From contig NZ_SWDW01000003.1 in assembly GCF_004919045.1 (NCBI RefSeq), positions 62,001 through 126,000 on the forward strand: a DNA stretch of 64,000 nucleotides, given 5' to 3'. The notes beneath the pieces were generated by a model. It was not told the origin of the DNA and ran no database searches. It saw nothing but the letters and a program-made list of their open reading frames with translations. This stretch comes from Sinomonas albida (lineage in GTDB: Bacteria > Actinomycetota > Actinomycetes > Actinomycetales > Micrococcaceae). The translations under genes were made by a program, and so were the position numbers. This document shows, in pieces, positions 1 to 8,227 of the stretch. Numbering within the stretch: the stretch's first letter is position 1; each line of letters opens with the position of its first letter.

Positions 1-1253
1 CCGCGCACGAGCACCTCCGAGGAGGGAAGCGTGTACGTGACGTCGCCCGCGAGCTGGAGCTGCTCCGTGCGCTGCGGGATGGGCGACGGCGGCGCGACCG
101 CCGGGCGCGCCGTGGAAGGCACGCTCGGAGCGGCAGCCGCCGCGGCGCCGTCGGCCGCTGCAGGAGCGGCACCGGCGCCCGGAAGGCCAACGGTGGGAAT
201 CGCCTCGGTGGCCCCTTCGGGTGCCTTGCCGCCGCGCGCCGCGCGGATCTTCTCGATGGCGGCCTCGGCCTGGGAGCGGCCCGGAGCGGGAAGGGCTTCC
301 GTGGGGTCCGGCTCGCCGACGACGGCGCGTTCGAAGGCCTCGTCGCCCGCGAAGCCTTCCTGTTCCTGGTCCGCCCCCTCGTCCTCGTCGTGACCGAAGA
401 TCCGCCGCTTCTTCCTGGACTTCTTCTGCTCGGTCTTCTCGTCGGCCTTCTGCTGCTTCGCGGCCTCAGCGGCGCGACGCTCCGAGTCGTACAGGTAGCT
501 GCGGTCGTGGCCTTCGCCCTCCGGATCCCGCAGGTCGACCCCCACGAGGTGATCCCACGCTGAGCGCAGGCGCCGCGGGATCGCGGTGAACGGCGTAGCG
601 GTCACGATGAGAACCGAGACGAACGCGAGGAACCCGTAGATGACGAGCGGCACGGCCGGGTGGATGGAGGCAAGCAGCGAGGACGCGAGGAAACCGAGCA
701 TCCCGCCAGCCCGGCGCAGCCCCTCGAAGCCCCCCGAGACCGATGGCAGCCCGCCCATGACGTCCGCGATGCCGGTCCCCGAGAACGTCATGACGAGGAA
801 CCCGATGCCCACGCGGTTGTTCCCTCGCTGGTCCTCGGGATGCCGGAACAGCCGGAAGGCGCACACCGCGAGCATGAGCGGGAGGACGAGCGCGACCCAG
901 CCGAACGTCCCGTTGACCACGGCGTAGACCATGTCGGGGAACACCCCATGCCAGCCCCACCAGGCGAACGTCGCGATGAAGACCGCAAGCGCAAGGTTGA
1001 AGAGGCCGGCGCCGTCACGGCGGGACTCTGGATCGACATCGCTCACGTCGGTGCCGATGCGGCGGACGCCCGCGCCGACCGTGTGGGCGATTCCCTGCCA
1101 GGCACCGCCCACGACGCGCGTGATCCACGGCTGCCCGGAGTCGCGGCTCGTGACGGCCGCCGAACGGCCGGCAGGACGCTTCTTGGCCGGGCTGGTCTTG
1201 GACGCGCCGGACCTATTGGTGGTGCGTGGCGCAGGGGAGGTACGGGTCGCCAT
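1..1253 (-). CDS. ftsK: DNA translocase FtsK, N-terminal part (gene runs off the window)
   Basis: FtsK/SpoIIIE couples septation to chromosome segregation by pumping DNA at the closing septum. Only the first 417 codons are present. The start is an ATG at 1253; about four hydrophobic segments (roughly residues 75-230) form the membrane anchor, followed by a charged Lys/Glu-rich and then Ala/Pro-rich linker, and the visible end (YTLPSSEVLVR) is the conserved lead-in to the motor domain. The ATPase Walker motifs and gamma domain lie outside the window. A TACCGT box 7 nt before the ATG and no Shine-Dalgarno suggest a leaderless mRNA. It follows rnj, separated by a strong hairpin, the usual actinobacterial order rnj-ftsK. 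Confidence 0.93.
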   Translation of the reverse strand, partial: MATRTSPAPRTTNRSGASKTSPAKKRPAGRSAAVTSRDSGQPWITRVVGGAWQGIAHTVGAGVRRIGTDVSDVDPESRRDGAGLFNLALAVFIATFAWWGWHGVFPDMVYAVVNGTFGWVALVLPLMLAVCAFRLFRHPEDQRGNNRVGIGFLVMTFSGTGIADVMGGLPSVSGGFEGLRRAGGMLGFLASSLLASIHPAVPLVIYGFLAFVSVLIVTATPFTAIPRRLRSAWDHLVGVDLRDPEGEGHDRSYLYDSERRAAEAAKQQKADEKTEQKKSRKKRRIFGHDEDEGADQEQEGFAGDEAFERAVVGEPDPTEALPAPGRSQAEAAIEKIRAARGGKAPEGATEAIPTVGLPGAGAAPAAADGAAAAAAPSVPSTARPAVAPPSPIPQRTEQLQLAGDVTYTLPSSEVLVR

Positions 1254-1260
1254 GTTCCCA

Positions 1261-1266
1261 ACGGTA
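1261..1266 (-). promoter_or_regulatory. -10 box of ftsK
   Basis: TACCGT on the minus strand ends 7 nt before the ftsK ATG, placing the predicted transcription start at the start codon. No -35 is obvious. Confidence 0.5.
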
Positions 1267-1271
1267 ACGCG

Positions 1272-1314
1272 AAGGGCCGCCGAAACCCGGGAAAACCACG
1301 GGTCGGCGGCCCTT
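1272..1314 (-). terminator. Hairpin terminator after rnj
   Basis: A 10-bp perfect inverted repeat (GGGCCGCCGA at 1274-1283 with TCGGCGGCCC at 1303-1312) with flanking A/T pairs lies between the rnj stop and the ftsK start. It lacks a long T-run on the minus strand, as is common in actinobacteria. It would separate dapA-rnj transcription from ftsK. Confidence 0.75.
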
Positions 1315-1329
1315 TCGTGCCGGGACTGC

Positions 1330-3021
1330 TCAGGCCTCGAGGACCACCGGGATGATCATGGGGCGGCGGCGCAGCTTGCGGCTCACCCAGGTCCCGATGA
1401 CGCGGCGAACTACCTGCTGGAGCTGGTACGCCGTGTGGTCGGGCTTCGAGAGGATGGCCTCCTCGAGCGCCTCGTTCACCTTCGGGATGATGTCGTCGAA
1501 CACGGCATCGTCCTCGGCGACGCCGCGCGCGTGGATCTCCGGGCCCGACACGACCTTGCCGGTCGAGCGGTTCACGACCGTGATGACCGAGATGAACCCC
1601 TCGTCGCCGAGGATGCGGCGGTCCTTGAGGTCGGCGTCCGTGATGGCGCCGACGCTGCTGCCGTCGACGTAGACGAAGCCCACCTCGACCTGGCCCACGA
1701 TCTTGGCCTTGCCGTTCGCGAGGTCAACGACCGTGCCGTTGTCCCCGAGGATCACGCTGTCCGGATCCATCCCGGTCTCAAGCGCGAGGTTGCCGTTCGC
1801 GATCAGGTGCCGGGTCTCGCCGTGCACGGGCATCGCGTTGAGCGGCTCGAGGATGTTGTAGCAGTACAGGAGCTCGCCTGCCGCGGCGTGTCCGGAGACG
1901 TGCACCTTCGCGTTGCCCTTGTGCACCACGTTGGCGCCGAGCTTGAGGAGGCCGTTGATCACGCGGAACACGGCGTTCTCGTTCCCTGGGATGAGGGAGG
2001 ACGCGAGGATCACCATGTCGCCCTGCTCGACCTGGACGCGATGGTCGCCGTTCGCCATGCGGGACAGCGCCGCCATGGGCTCGCCCTGCGAGCCCGTGGA
2101 CATGAGCACGAGCTGGTGGTCCAAGTAATCATCGATGTGCTTGATGTCCACCAGGATGCCGGGCGGGACGTCGAGGTAGCCGAGCTTCGCGGCGATCGTC
2201 ATGTTGCGGACCATCGAGCGGCCCACGAAGGCGACCTTGCGCCCGTGGTGATGGGCGGCGTCGAGCACCTGCTGCACGCGGTGGACGTGCGACGAGAAGC
2301 TCGCCACGATGATCCGCTTGCGCGCCTGCCCGAACAGGCGGTCGAGGACCGGGCCGATCTCCTTCTCCGCAGTCGTGAATCCGGGGACGTCGGCGTTCGT
2401 CGAATCGGCCATCAGGAGGTCCACGCCCTCCTCGCCCAGGCGGGCGAAGTGGCGCAGGTCCGTGATACGGCCGTCGAGCGGGAGCTGGTCCATCTTGAAG
2501 TCGCCCGTGTGCAGCACCGTGCCGCCAGCCGTGCGGATGAATACCGCGAGAGCATCCGGGATCGAGTGGTTGACGGCGACGAACTCGGTCTGGAACGGAC
2601 CGAAGTCGAGGACCTGGCCTTCCTCGACCACGCGCAGCACGGGGGTGATGCGGTGCTCGGCAAGCTTCGCCTCGACGAGCGCGAGCGTGAGCTGGGAGCC
2701 CACGAGCGGGATGTCGCGGCGATGCCGGAGCAGATACGGGACGGCCCCGATGTGATCTTCGTGGCCGTGCGTCAGCACACACGCCACGACGTCCTGGATA
2801 CGGTCCTCGATGTAGGAGAAGTCCGGCAGGATGAGATCCACGCCGGGCTGGTTCTCCTCGGGGAAGAGGACGCCGCAGTCGACGATCAGGAGCTTGCCGT
2901 CGATCTCGAAGACGGCCATGTTGCGGCCGACCTCGCCCAGTCCCCCAAGGGGCACGATCCGAAGCGTCCCCTGCGGGAGCTTCGGCGGCGTCGTGAGGAC
3001 TGAGAGGGCAAGTTGGGTCAT
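1330..3021 (-). CDS. rnj: Ribonuclease J
   Basis: A metallo-beta-lactamase/beta-CASP ribonuclease with 5'-3' exo- and endonuclease activity, acting in mRNA decay and rRNA maturation. The 563-aa protein has the expected full length. The Zn-binding motif HGHEDH is at residues 85-90; further family blocks are HTGDFK, the ADSTNA segment and the C-terminal beta-CASP region with STGSQGEP and HVSGHA. The ATG is preceded by a weak AAGAAG. It lies 44 bp downstream of dapA on the same strand and is probably co-transcribed with it, ending at the hairpin before ftsK. dapA-rnj pairing is typical of actinobacteria. Confidence 0.97.
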   Translation of the reverse strand: MTQLALSVLTTPPKLPQGTLRIVPLGGLGEVGRNMAVFEIDGKLLIVDCGVLFPEENQPGVDLILPDFSYIEDRIQDVVACVLTHGHEDHIGAVPYLLRHRRDIPLVGSQLTLALVEAKLAEHRITPVLRVVEEGQVLDFGPFQTEFVAVNHSIPDALAVFIRTAGGTVLHTGDFKMDQLPLDGRITDLRHFARLGEEGVDLLMADSTNADVPGFTTAEKEIGPVLDRLFGQARKRIIVASFSSHVHRVQQVLDAAHHHGRKVAFVGRSMVRNMTIAAKLGYLDVPPGILVDIKHIDDYLDHQLVLMSTGSQGEPMAALSRMANGDHRVQVEQGDMVILASSLIPGNENAVFRVINGLLKLGANVVHKGNAKVHVSGHAAAGELLYCYNILEPLNAMPVHGETRHLIANGNLALETGMDPDSVILGDNGTVVDLANGKAKIVGQVEVGFVYVDGSSVGAITDADLKDRRILGDEGFISVITVVNRSTGKVVSGPEIHARGVAEDDAVFDDIIPKVNEALEEAILSKPDHTAYQLQQVVRRVIGTWVSRKLRRRPMIIPVVLEA

Positions 3022-3065
3022 TGCTTCTTCTTTCTAGGCGCGAGCCTTTGGCTAAGCACCGGCCG

Positions 3066-3974
3066 TCAGGCGAAATCCATTCCGGCTTCTGCCAGATCGG
3101 CGCGGATGAGGTCAAGCTCCGCGTCGCTGGGCTCGACGAGCGGCAGACGAACGGTGGAGCTGGGCAGGACTCCCTGCCAAGTGAGAACTTGCTTCGCGGC
3201 GACGGCACCCTGGACGCGGGTCATGATGCCGCGGATCACGGGGTCGAGCTCGAAGTGAATCTTGCGTGCGGCGGCGAAGTCGCCAGCGAGGCCCGCGTCG
3301 ACGAGGGCCCGGAACTGCTTCGTGACAACGTGCGCGGTGACGCTCACGACGCCGAGCGCGCCCGCGGCCATCCACGGAAGCGTGAGCCCGTCGTCGCCCG
3401 AGTAGACGGCGAGATCGGTCTTGGAGAGCACGCGCGTGATGGAGGCGAAATCGGCCTTTGCGTCCTTGAGGCCCTTGATGTTGGGGTGCTCGGCAAGACG
3501 GATGATCGTCTCAGGCTGGATCGGGATGCCCGACCGGCCGGGGATGTCGTAGAGCATCACCGGGAGGTCGGTGGCGGAGGCGATCGTCTCGAAGTGCGCC
3601 TGCACGCCAGCCTGGCTGGGCTTGTTGTAGTAGGGCGTCACCAGGAGGAGGCCGTCGACGCCGAGCTCCGCTGCCCGACGAGAGAGGCTCACCGAGTGAC
3701 GAGTGTCATTCGTTCCGGTGCCCGCGATGACCTTCGCGCGGCCGCCCACGGCCTCGAGGACGGCCTTGAACATGCCAAGGTTCTCCTCGTCGGTGAGCGT
3801 CGACGTCTCGCCAGTCGTGCCCGTGACGACGAGCCCGTCGCAGCCGTCGTCCACCAGCTTGGCCGCCAGCTGTCCAGTCGCCTCGTAGTCGACCTCGCCG
3901 TCCTTCGAGAAGGGGGTGACCATCGCGGTCAGGAGCGAGCCGAAGGTTGCGGTGCGAATGTCAGAATCAGCCAT
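3066..3974 (-). CDS. dapA: 4-hydroxy-tetrahydrodipicolinate synthase
   Basis: Condenses pyruvate with aspartate semialdehyde, the first committed step towards diaminopimelate and lysine. The 302-aa TIM-barrel protein has the Schiff-base lysine at about K170 (KGLKDAK), the catalytic Tyr at about Y142 (YDIPGRSG) and the GTTGE motif near residue 52. I chose the ATG at 3974 rather than an in-frame ATG 30 nt upstream: homologues begin near here, and a TAACGT box lies exactly 7 nt before it with no Shine-Dalgarno, fitting a leaderless transcript. dapB, the next enzyme of the pathway, is about 5 kb away on the same strand, not in the same operon. Confidence 0.96.
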   Translation of the reverse strand: MADSDIRTATFGSLLTAMVTPFSKDGEVDYEATGQLAAKLVDDGCDGLVVTGTTGETSTLTDEENLGMFKAVLEAVGGRAKVIAGTGTNDTRHSVSLSRRAAELGVDGLLLVTPYYNKPSQAGVQAHFETIASATDLPVMLYDIPGRSGIPIQPETIIRLAEHPNIKGLKDAKADFASITRVLSKTDLAVYSGDDGLTLPWMAAGALGVVSVTAHVVTKQFRALVDAGLAGDFAAARKIHFELDPVIRGIMTRVQGAVAAKQVLTWQGVLPSSTVRLPLVEPSDAELDLIRADLAEAGMDFA

Positions 3975-3981
3975 AGTAAAA

Positions 3982-3987
3982 ACGTTA
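3982..3987 (-). promoter_or_regulatory. -10 box of dapA (decides the start)
   Basis: TAACGT on the minus strand, 7 nt before the ATG at 3974. The upstream alternative ATG lies beyond this box and would not be on the transcript, so 3974 is favoured. Confidence 0.55.
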
Positions 3988-4018
3988 CCCTGTCGCCGGA
4001 GCAAGTGGGCAACGGCGA

Positions 4019-4768
4019 CTAGTGCCGGAAGCGCTCCAAGGCCGAGCGGAACAGGAGCGCCGAGACGACCTCGGACCCGGTGGTCCGCGCGTGGACGATG
4101 CGGTGCCCGTCAGGACCCCAGACCCCGCTCTCGCCGCACGAGCGGCCCAGCGACGTGGTGCCGCCCGCGTTGGCGAGGAGCGCGAAGAAGCGACTGTCCA
4201 TGGCCCGCGCGCCGAAATGCAGATCGAGGCGCCGCTCCTCCCCCATCACGTACACGGCGGAGGCCGCATACAGATCCGCTCCTGCCTCCGCGGCCTGAGC
4301 GGCATGGCTCGGCATCGCGACGTCGAAGCACACGGCGAGCGCGATGCTCCAACCGTCGACGTCGACGAGCGTGGGCCCGTCGCCGGGCTCGAAGTAGTGC
4401 TGCTCCTCGCCGTGGACGTGCGTCTTGGGCGCGATGAGAGGCACCGTTCCGGGGCGCAGGAGCACCGAGGCGAGTCGAGGCGTCCCGTCCGGCTCGCGCA
4501 CCGGCGCGCCGACGACGGCGATGATCCCCATGTCCTCACACGCCGCCTGGATTTCGGCGAGCTGGAGCGACGGATTGGTGAGCCAGCACGATTCGTCGTC
4601 GAGCCGCGAGAGGTCGTACCCGATAAGCGAAAGTTCCGGGAAGACCGCGACGCGGGCGCCGTGGCCGTCGGCGTCCTCGAGCGCGCGCACATGGCCCTCG
4701 ATATTTGCGGAGATGCCGCCCTCGCTCGACTCGTACTGCACGGCGGCGACAGTGAGCTCAGCGGACAT
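4019..4768 (-). CDS. Carbon-nitrogen hydrolase (nitrilase superfamily)
   Basis: A 249-aa amidase/nitrilase-fold enzyme that hydrolyses a C-N bond through the Glu-Lys-Cys triad, visible as E45 (FPEL), K115 (APKTHVHG) and C147 (AVCFD). No signal peptide, so cytoplasmic. The substrate cannot be told from sequence; omega-amidase-like or carbamoylputrescine/aliphatic amidase-like activities are all possible. The ATG at 4768 follows a TAGGAT box by 6 nt and has no Shine-Dalgarno. The gene ends 44 bp before the dapA start on the same strand, but dapA has its own -10 box, so a shared operon is not required. Confidence 0.9.
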   Translation of the reverse strand: MSAELTVAAVQYESSEGGISANIEGHVRALEDADGHGARVAVFPELSLIGYDLSRLDDESCWLTNPSLQLAEIQAACEDMGIIAVVGAPVREPDGTPRLASVLLRPGTVPLIAPKTHVHGEEQHYFEPGDGPTLVDVDGWSIALAVCFDVAMPSHAAQAAEAGADLYAASAVYVMGEERRLDLHFGARAMDSRFFALLANAGGTTSLGRSCGESGVWGPDGHRIVHARTTGSEVVSALLFRSALERFRH

Positions 4769-4774
4769 GCGGCC

Positions 4775-4780
4775 ATCCTA
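4775..4780 (-). promoter_or_regulatory. -10 box of the nitrilase-fold gene
   Basis: TAGGAT on the minus strand, 6 nt before the ATG at 4768; leaderless arrangement. Confidence 0.5.
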
Positions 4781-4799
4781 GGCCATTTGGGTAACGGCC

Positions 4800-5135
4800 T
4801 CAGGTGCTGCTCGCGGGGCCGTCTACACGCCCGCCAGCGCGGCCTCCCATGAGGAGAACGAGCTGCGCCTCGGCGGCGCGGCGCAGTCCTTCCGCCCAGG
4901 CGGCGAGGCTGCCCGCCGCGAGCGAGAACTGGATGAGCTCCCCGGGTCGCAGGACCTCGAGATCGGCCTCCCCGAGGCGCCGCGTGAGTTCCGACGCCGG
5001 CGGTTCCCCCGCGAGCACGAGGCTGTCCGGACGCCAAGCTTCGTGGTCCCGGCTGCCGTGGCCCGCCGCCCCGTGGGACAGGTACGGAGCGACGGACCCG
5101 GACATCCTGGGCCCCGAGTGCTGTGGAGCGTCCAT
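4800..5135 (-). CDS. Hypothetical protein, 111 aa
   Basis: I do not recognise a family. The 111-aa product has no signal peptide or membrane segment. The N-terminal half is Gly/His/Ser-rich (SHGAAGHGSRDHE), the second half is predicted helical with LGEADLEVLRPGE and an Ala/Leu-rich stretch. The reading frame stays open upstream beyond 5135, but the ATG at 5135 sits 6 nt after TACTCT, which argues that transcription and translation start there. It is divergent from the DUF1624-like gene at 5227 across a 91-bp A/T-richer gap and about 30 bp upstream of the nitrilase-fold gene. Confidence 0.6.
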   Translation of the reverse strand: MDAPQHSGPRMSGSVAPYLSHGAAGHGSRDHEAWRPDSLVLAGEPPASELTRRLGEADLEVLRPGELIQFSLAAGSLAAWAEGLRRAAEAQLVLLMGGRAGGRVDGPASST

Positions 5136-5141
5136 AGCTCG

Positions 5142-5147
5142 AGAGTA
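5142..5147 (-). promoter_or_regulatory. -10 box of the 111-aa hypothetical gene
   Basis: TACTCT on the minus strand, 6 nt before the ATG at 5135. This is the main support for the gene and its start. Confidence 0.5.
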
Positions 5148-5226
5148 ATCGAAGATATGTTCGAATCGCAAGAGGGTCCCCTGGTCCGAGCGCTGGCCGC
5201 GCTGGCCTCCGTGAGAGCATGAGCGC

Positions 5227-6465
5227 ATGGCCCCGCGAACACCGAAACGGAAGTCGCCCGGCCAGCGCTTCGCCGAGCAACGGCTCACAGGCGTGGACTT
5301 GGCCCGAGGCGCCGCCCTGCTCGCGATGATGGCCACGCACCTCCTCCCGACCATCGCGCCGAACGCGGCCGGACACGCCGAGCCCACCTGGGTGGGGCTC
5401 GTCTTCTCGGGACGCGCAGCCGCGCTGTTCGCGGTCTTGGCTGGGGTGTCCCTTTCGCTGGGCCGGGTGCCCGCCGCCGTCAACCGGCTCGGCCTGGCGT
5501 TCCGTGCGGCGGTGATCGCCGCCGTCGGCCTTTCTCTCGGGATGCTGCAGGTCGACATCGCCGTCATCCTCGTGCAGTACGCGGTGCTGTTCTGGTGTGC
5601 GATACCGGTTCTGCGGCTCGGGCAGCGCGCGCTCGTGCTGCTCTCGAGCGCGTGGATCCTGCTGGCGCCGATCGCGACGTTCGAGCTCCGGCCGTGGCTT
5701 CTGGGCTCCACCGACCCCGCGCGACTCGGGCACAACCCCATGTGGCCCGACCTCGCCGATCCCCTCAAACTCGTCGGGGACCTCTTCGTGACTGGCTTCT
5801 ACCCCGTGATCGAGTGGTTCGCCTATCTCCTCGTGGGGCTGTGGATCGGCAGGCTCCAGCTCCGGCGGTGGGGCGTGCAAGTGGGCCTCCTGTGCGGCGG
5901 CGCAGCAGCTGCGGTGCTCGCGAAGAGCGCCGAATGGGCGCTCATGGTTCCGCTGGGCGGCCGAGCGGCCCTGATGGAGACCCCGCAGGCGAGCCAGTGG
6001 CCGCTCGACGCCATGCTCCAGGCGAATCTGACGGGCGTCGACCAGAGCGGAAGCGTCTGGTGGCTCGCCACCGCAGCTCCGCATTCCGGCACGACCCTCG
6101 ACCTCCTGCACACGGTAGGCACCTCGGCCGCCATCCTCGGGGCGTTCCTTCTCGTGGCCCGCATCAGGCCGCTCGAGCGAATCGGTCTGCTCCGGCCCCT
6201 CGCGGGCGCCGGCGGAATGACGCTCACGCTCTACACGGTGCACGTGTTCGCCGCCGCGTCGTCCGAGGGCGGCGGGACGCCCGGCCTCGAACGCGAGGGG
6301 CTGCTCGCCGTCCACATCGTCGCTGCGCTCTCCGTCGGGCTTCTCTTCAGGGCCAACGGGTGGCGCGGACCGCTCGAATGGGCCACCCACGGTGCCTCGA
6401 GGCTTGGGCGCATCAAACAGACGACGACGGCGCGCGGCTCGCGCGCGAAGAGTCCCCTTCGCTGA
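5227..6465 (+). CDS. DUF1624 / heparan-alpha-glucosaminide N-acetyltransferase-like membrane protein
   Basis: A 412-aa polytopic protein with about ten hydrophobic helices. After a basic N-terminal tail comes the family signature GVDLARGAALLAMMATH (about residues 26-42), typical of DUF1624/DUF418-like acyltransferase membrane proteins related to the lysosomal HGSNAT enzyme; a conserved-type His is in YTVHVF near residue 339. The bacterial members are thought to transfer acetyl groups across the membrane, but the acceptor is unknown. It ends with an Arg/Lys-rich tail. It stands alone: divergent from the 111-aa gene and convergent, 17 bp away, with the PKD-like secreted protein. Confidence 0.87.
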   Translation: MAPRTPKRKSPGQRFAEQRLTGVDLARGAALLAMMATHLLPTIAPNAAGHAEPTWVGLVFSGRAAALFAVLAGVSLSLGRVPAAVNRLGLAFRAAVIAAVGLSLGMLQVDIAVILVQYAVLFWCAIPVLRLGQRALVLLSSAWILLAPIATFELRPWLLGSTDPARLGHNPMWPDLADPLKLVGDLFVTGFYPVIEWFAYLLVGLWIGRLQLRRWGVQVGLLCGGAAAAVLAKSAEWALMVPLGGRAALMETPQASQWPLDAMLQANLTGVDQSGSVWWLATAAPHSGTTLDLLHTVGTSAAILGAFLLVARIRPLERIGLLRPLAGAGGMTLTLYTVHVFAAASSEGGGTPGLEREGLLAVHIVAALSVGLLFRANGWRGPLEWATHGASRLGRIKQTTTARGSRAKSPLR

Positions 6466-6482
6466 GACAGACCACCGGTGCG

Positions 6483-7343
6483 TCAACAGCCTTGGCCGTG
6501 GGGGTTGACGTTGCAGTCGTCGGCGTAGAGGCGGACTTCTGAGCGCCAGACTGACAGAGTCCGAGGCGCGGACGGGACCGTCGCCGTTCCGGCGATCGGC
6601 TGGAACGGACCGCCCTCGACCGAGAACTGGCCCGCGAAGACCGTCATCAGGGAGGCGGTCACATCCCCAGTGGCGGCGTAGGCGTGGCTCGTGGCCGTCT
6701 TCTCGCCCCAGCGGGCCGCCGGAATCGGGCCGCCGGGGGCCGCGGTAGTCAGCGTCGCGCCGTCCCCATACGACCACCGATACTCGGCCGGCGCGACCCG
6801 CACCTGGACATTCCGGCCCGCGATAGTGAGCTCGAAGGACTGCTCGGCCGGTTCGGCATAGAGGTTCGTCTCGGCACCCTTGAGCGTGTGCCGCTCCGGC
6901 TGCGCGCCTAGTACTGGCGCCGCGATCGGCAGCTCCCGCAGCTGCTTCTCCGTCACAGCCACCACGAGACCGCCGCCAGGACGCTCCGGCGGAGCGCCGT
7001 CATACATGCATGCCATTTCCGTCCGCTGCCAGTCCGTTGGCCCACTGGAGGACGAGCGAAACCACTGAACCATCACGCCATTCGGTTTTTCTGAACACTG
7101 GCCGTTCAGCTTGTTGCATAGCCCCGCGGAAATAGACTCCGCACCAGACACGCAGACCGGCTCGTAGGTATGGACATCAGCGTCGGCAGCGCGGGCTTGA
7201 GAGTCCGGTCGCGAATATTCGAGGCGACCATTTGTACTGCCAGAGACTCTGACTGCCTCCCCGTCAAACTCTCCCGCCAGCGATTCGGACGGCTGCAACA
7301 CGATCAACAGAGCGGCCAGAATTTCCAGCCCTCGGATAGCCAC
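6483..7343 (-). CDS. Secreted protein with a PKD-like domain
   Basis: About 286 aa. A hydrophobic N-terminus ending near PSESLAGEF looks like a signal peptide. The middle region contains four Cys residues likely to form disulfides outside the cell, and the C-terminal half has a PKD-like beta-sandwich signature (YRWSYGDG, later TSHAYAATGDVTAS), usually a protein- or sugar-binding module. Two starts are plausible: GTG at 7343, directly after the stop of the upstream lipoprotein gene and preceded by AAGG; or ATG at 7376 with GAGG 7 nt upstream, which overlaps the upstream gene by 31 nt. I prefer GTG because it gives a cleaner signal peptide. The pair is surely one transcription unit. Confidence 0.78.
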   Translation of the reverse strand: MAIRGLEILAALLIVLQPSESLAGEFDGEAVRVSGSTNGRLEYSRPDSQARAADADVHTYEPVCVSGAESISAGLCNKLNGQCSEKPNGVMVQWFRSSSSGPTDWQRTEMACMYDGAPPERPGGGLVVAVTEKQLRELPIAAPVLGAQPERHTLKGAETNLYAEPAEQSFELTIAGRNVQVRVAPAEYRWSYGDGATLTTAAPGGPIPAARWGEKTATSHAYAATGDVTASLMTVFAGQFSVEGGPFQPIAGTATVPSAPRTLSVWRSEVRLYADDCNVNPHGQGC

Positions 7344-7345
7344 TA

Positions 7346-8026
7346 CTAGGCCTTGCCCGACTGCGACATCAGCCATCTGCCGACCTCAAATTTTGCGAGA
7401 ACCGCCTTAGGTGCGCCCCCAGTCGACGCCTCGATGCTTTTGGCGACGGAACCGTCGCTCGAATATAGCGTCGATCGCGACTCATCGAGTGCGAAAAAGG
7501 CAAGTGCACGACCGTCGGCGTCTGGACGCATGTTCGAGGTGAATTCGGAGATCCACCACTTCGGACCGACGTTCCATTCGCCCTTCGACTTCGCTGTCTC
7601 AGCGCGTTCGATGTAGCCGTTGCACATCTTGCAATCCGGAAGTGAGATTTCCTTCAACGGACCGCTGTCTCCGGTTTCCAAGCCGTACGTGACCGTGTCC
7701 AACCAGTACTGCGTGAACGCAGCGAAGCCTTCCTTGGTGTTCTGCTTCGCGATCTCGGGCAGCTCGGGCCTCGGCAGGTTCCGCGCGGCGCCTGTGGAGC
7801 TCGCCGGAGTCGGGCGCGGGTCAGGGGTCGCGGGCGAGCTGACCGGCTGTGCCGATGTCGAAGCCCCGGATGGCGCAGCCTCGCCGGGTCCCGGGCCGCA
7901 GGCTGTCAGTGCCAGGCAGACGGCCACGACCACCGCCAGCACCGCAAACACAGATCCAGCAGAGCGGGCGGCAACGCCCATAACCACGAAGGGTGCCGAG
8001 CAGCGGAAAGTGCGACAGAGCCCCAT
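7346..8026 (-). CDS. DUF6318-family lipoprotein
   Basis: 226 aa. A long hydrophobic signal sequence ends in the lipobox LTAC (C43), so the mature protein should be lipid-anchored on the outer face of the membrane. A Ser/Pro/Thr-rich spacer follows, then a compact domain with two Cys (DCKMCNG) and the segment WWISEFTSNMRPDADGR, which I recognise as the DUF6318 type found in Arthrobacter relatives. Function unknown. The ATG at 8026 has GGGGGA five bases upstream, so unlike many genes here it has a Shine-Dalgarno. It is translationally coupled to the PKD-like secreted protein downstream. Confidence 0.83.
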   Translation of the reverse strand: MGLCRTFRCSAPFVVMGVAARSAGSVFAVLAVVVAVCLALTACGPGPGEAAPSGASTSAQPVSSPATPDPRPTPASSTGAARNLPRPELPEIAKQNTKEGFAAFTQYWLDTVTYGLETGDSGPLKEISLPDCKMCNGYIERAETAKSKGEWNVGPKWWISEFTSNMRPDADGRALAFFALDESRSTLYSSDGSVAKSIEASTGGAPKAVLAKFEVGRWLMSQSGKA

Positions 8027-8227
8027 TGACGTCCCCCAAGTCCGTCGGTGCTGATTCCGCGCCTAACACCGTAGTAATCGGCGACGCGGCATCTCCAACG
8101 TAGCGACCAGACGACGCGCCTAAGTTACCCGCTCCGAAAACTCGGTGGCACCAGCGGGTCCACGTCAGTGTTCCGCACCCCGAGCCGCCGCGAACTCAGT
8201 GCTCCGCCGGCAGAATCGTCGGCGAAC

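Noticed and set aside
931-3003. 690-codon open frame on the plus strand opposite rnj
   Set aside because: It is the mirror of RNase J codons in GC-rich DNA, rich in Arg/Asp/Val/His runs with no domain. RNase J is unmistakable on the other strand.
4246-6777. 843-codon minus-strand frame across the DUF1624-like gene
   Set aside because: Charged low-complexity shadow of a plus-strand membrane protein; it ends inside the nitrilase-fold gene in the wrong frame.
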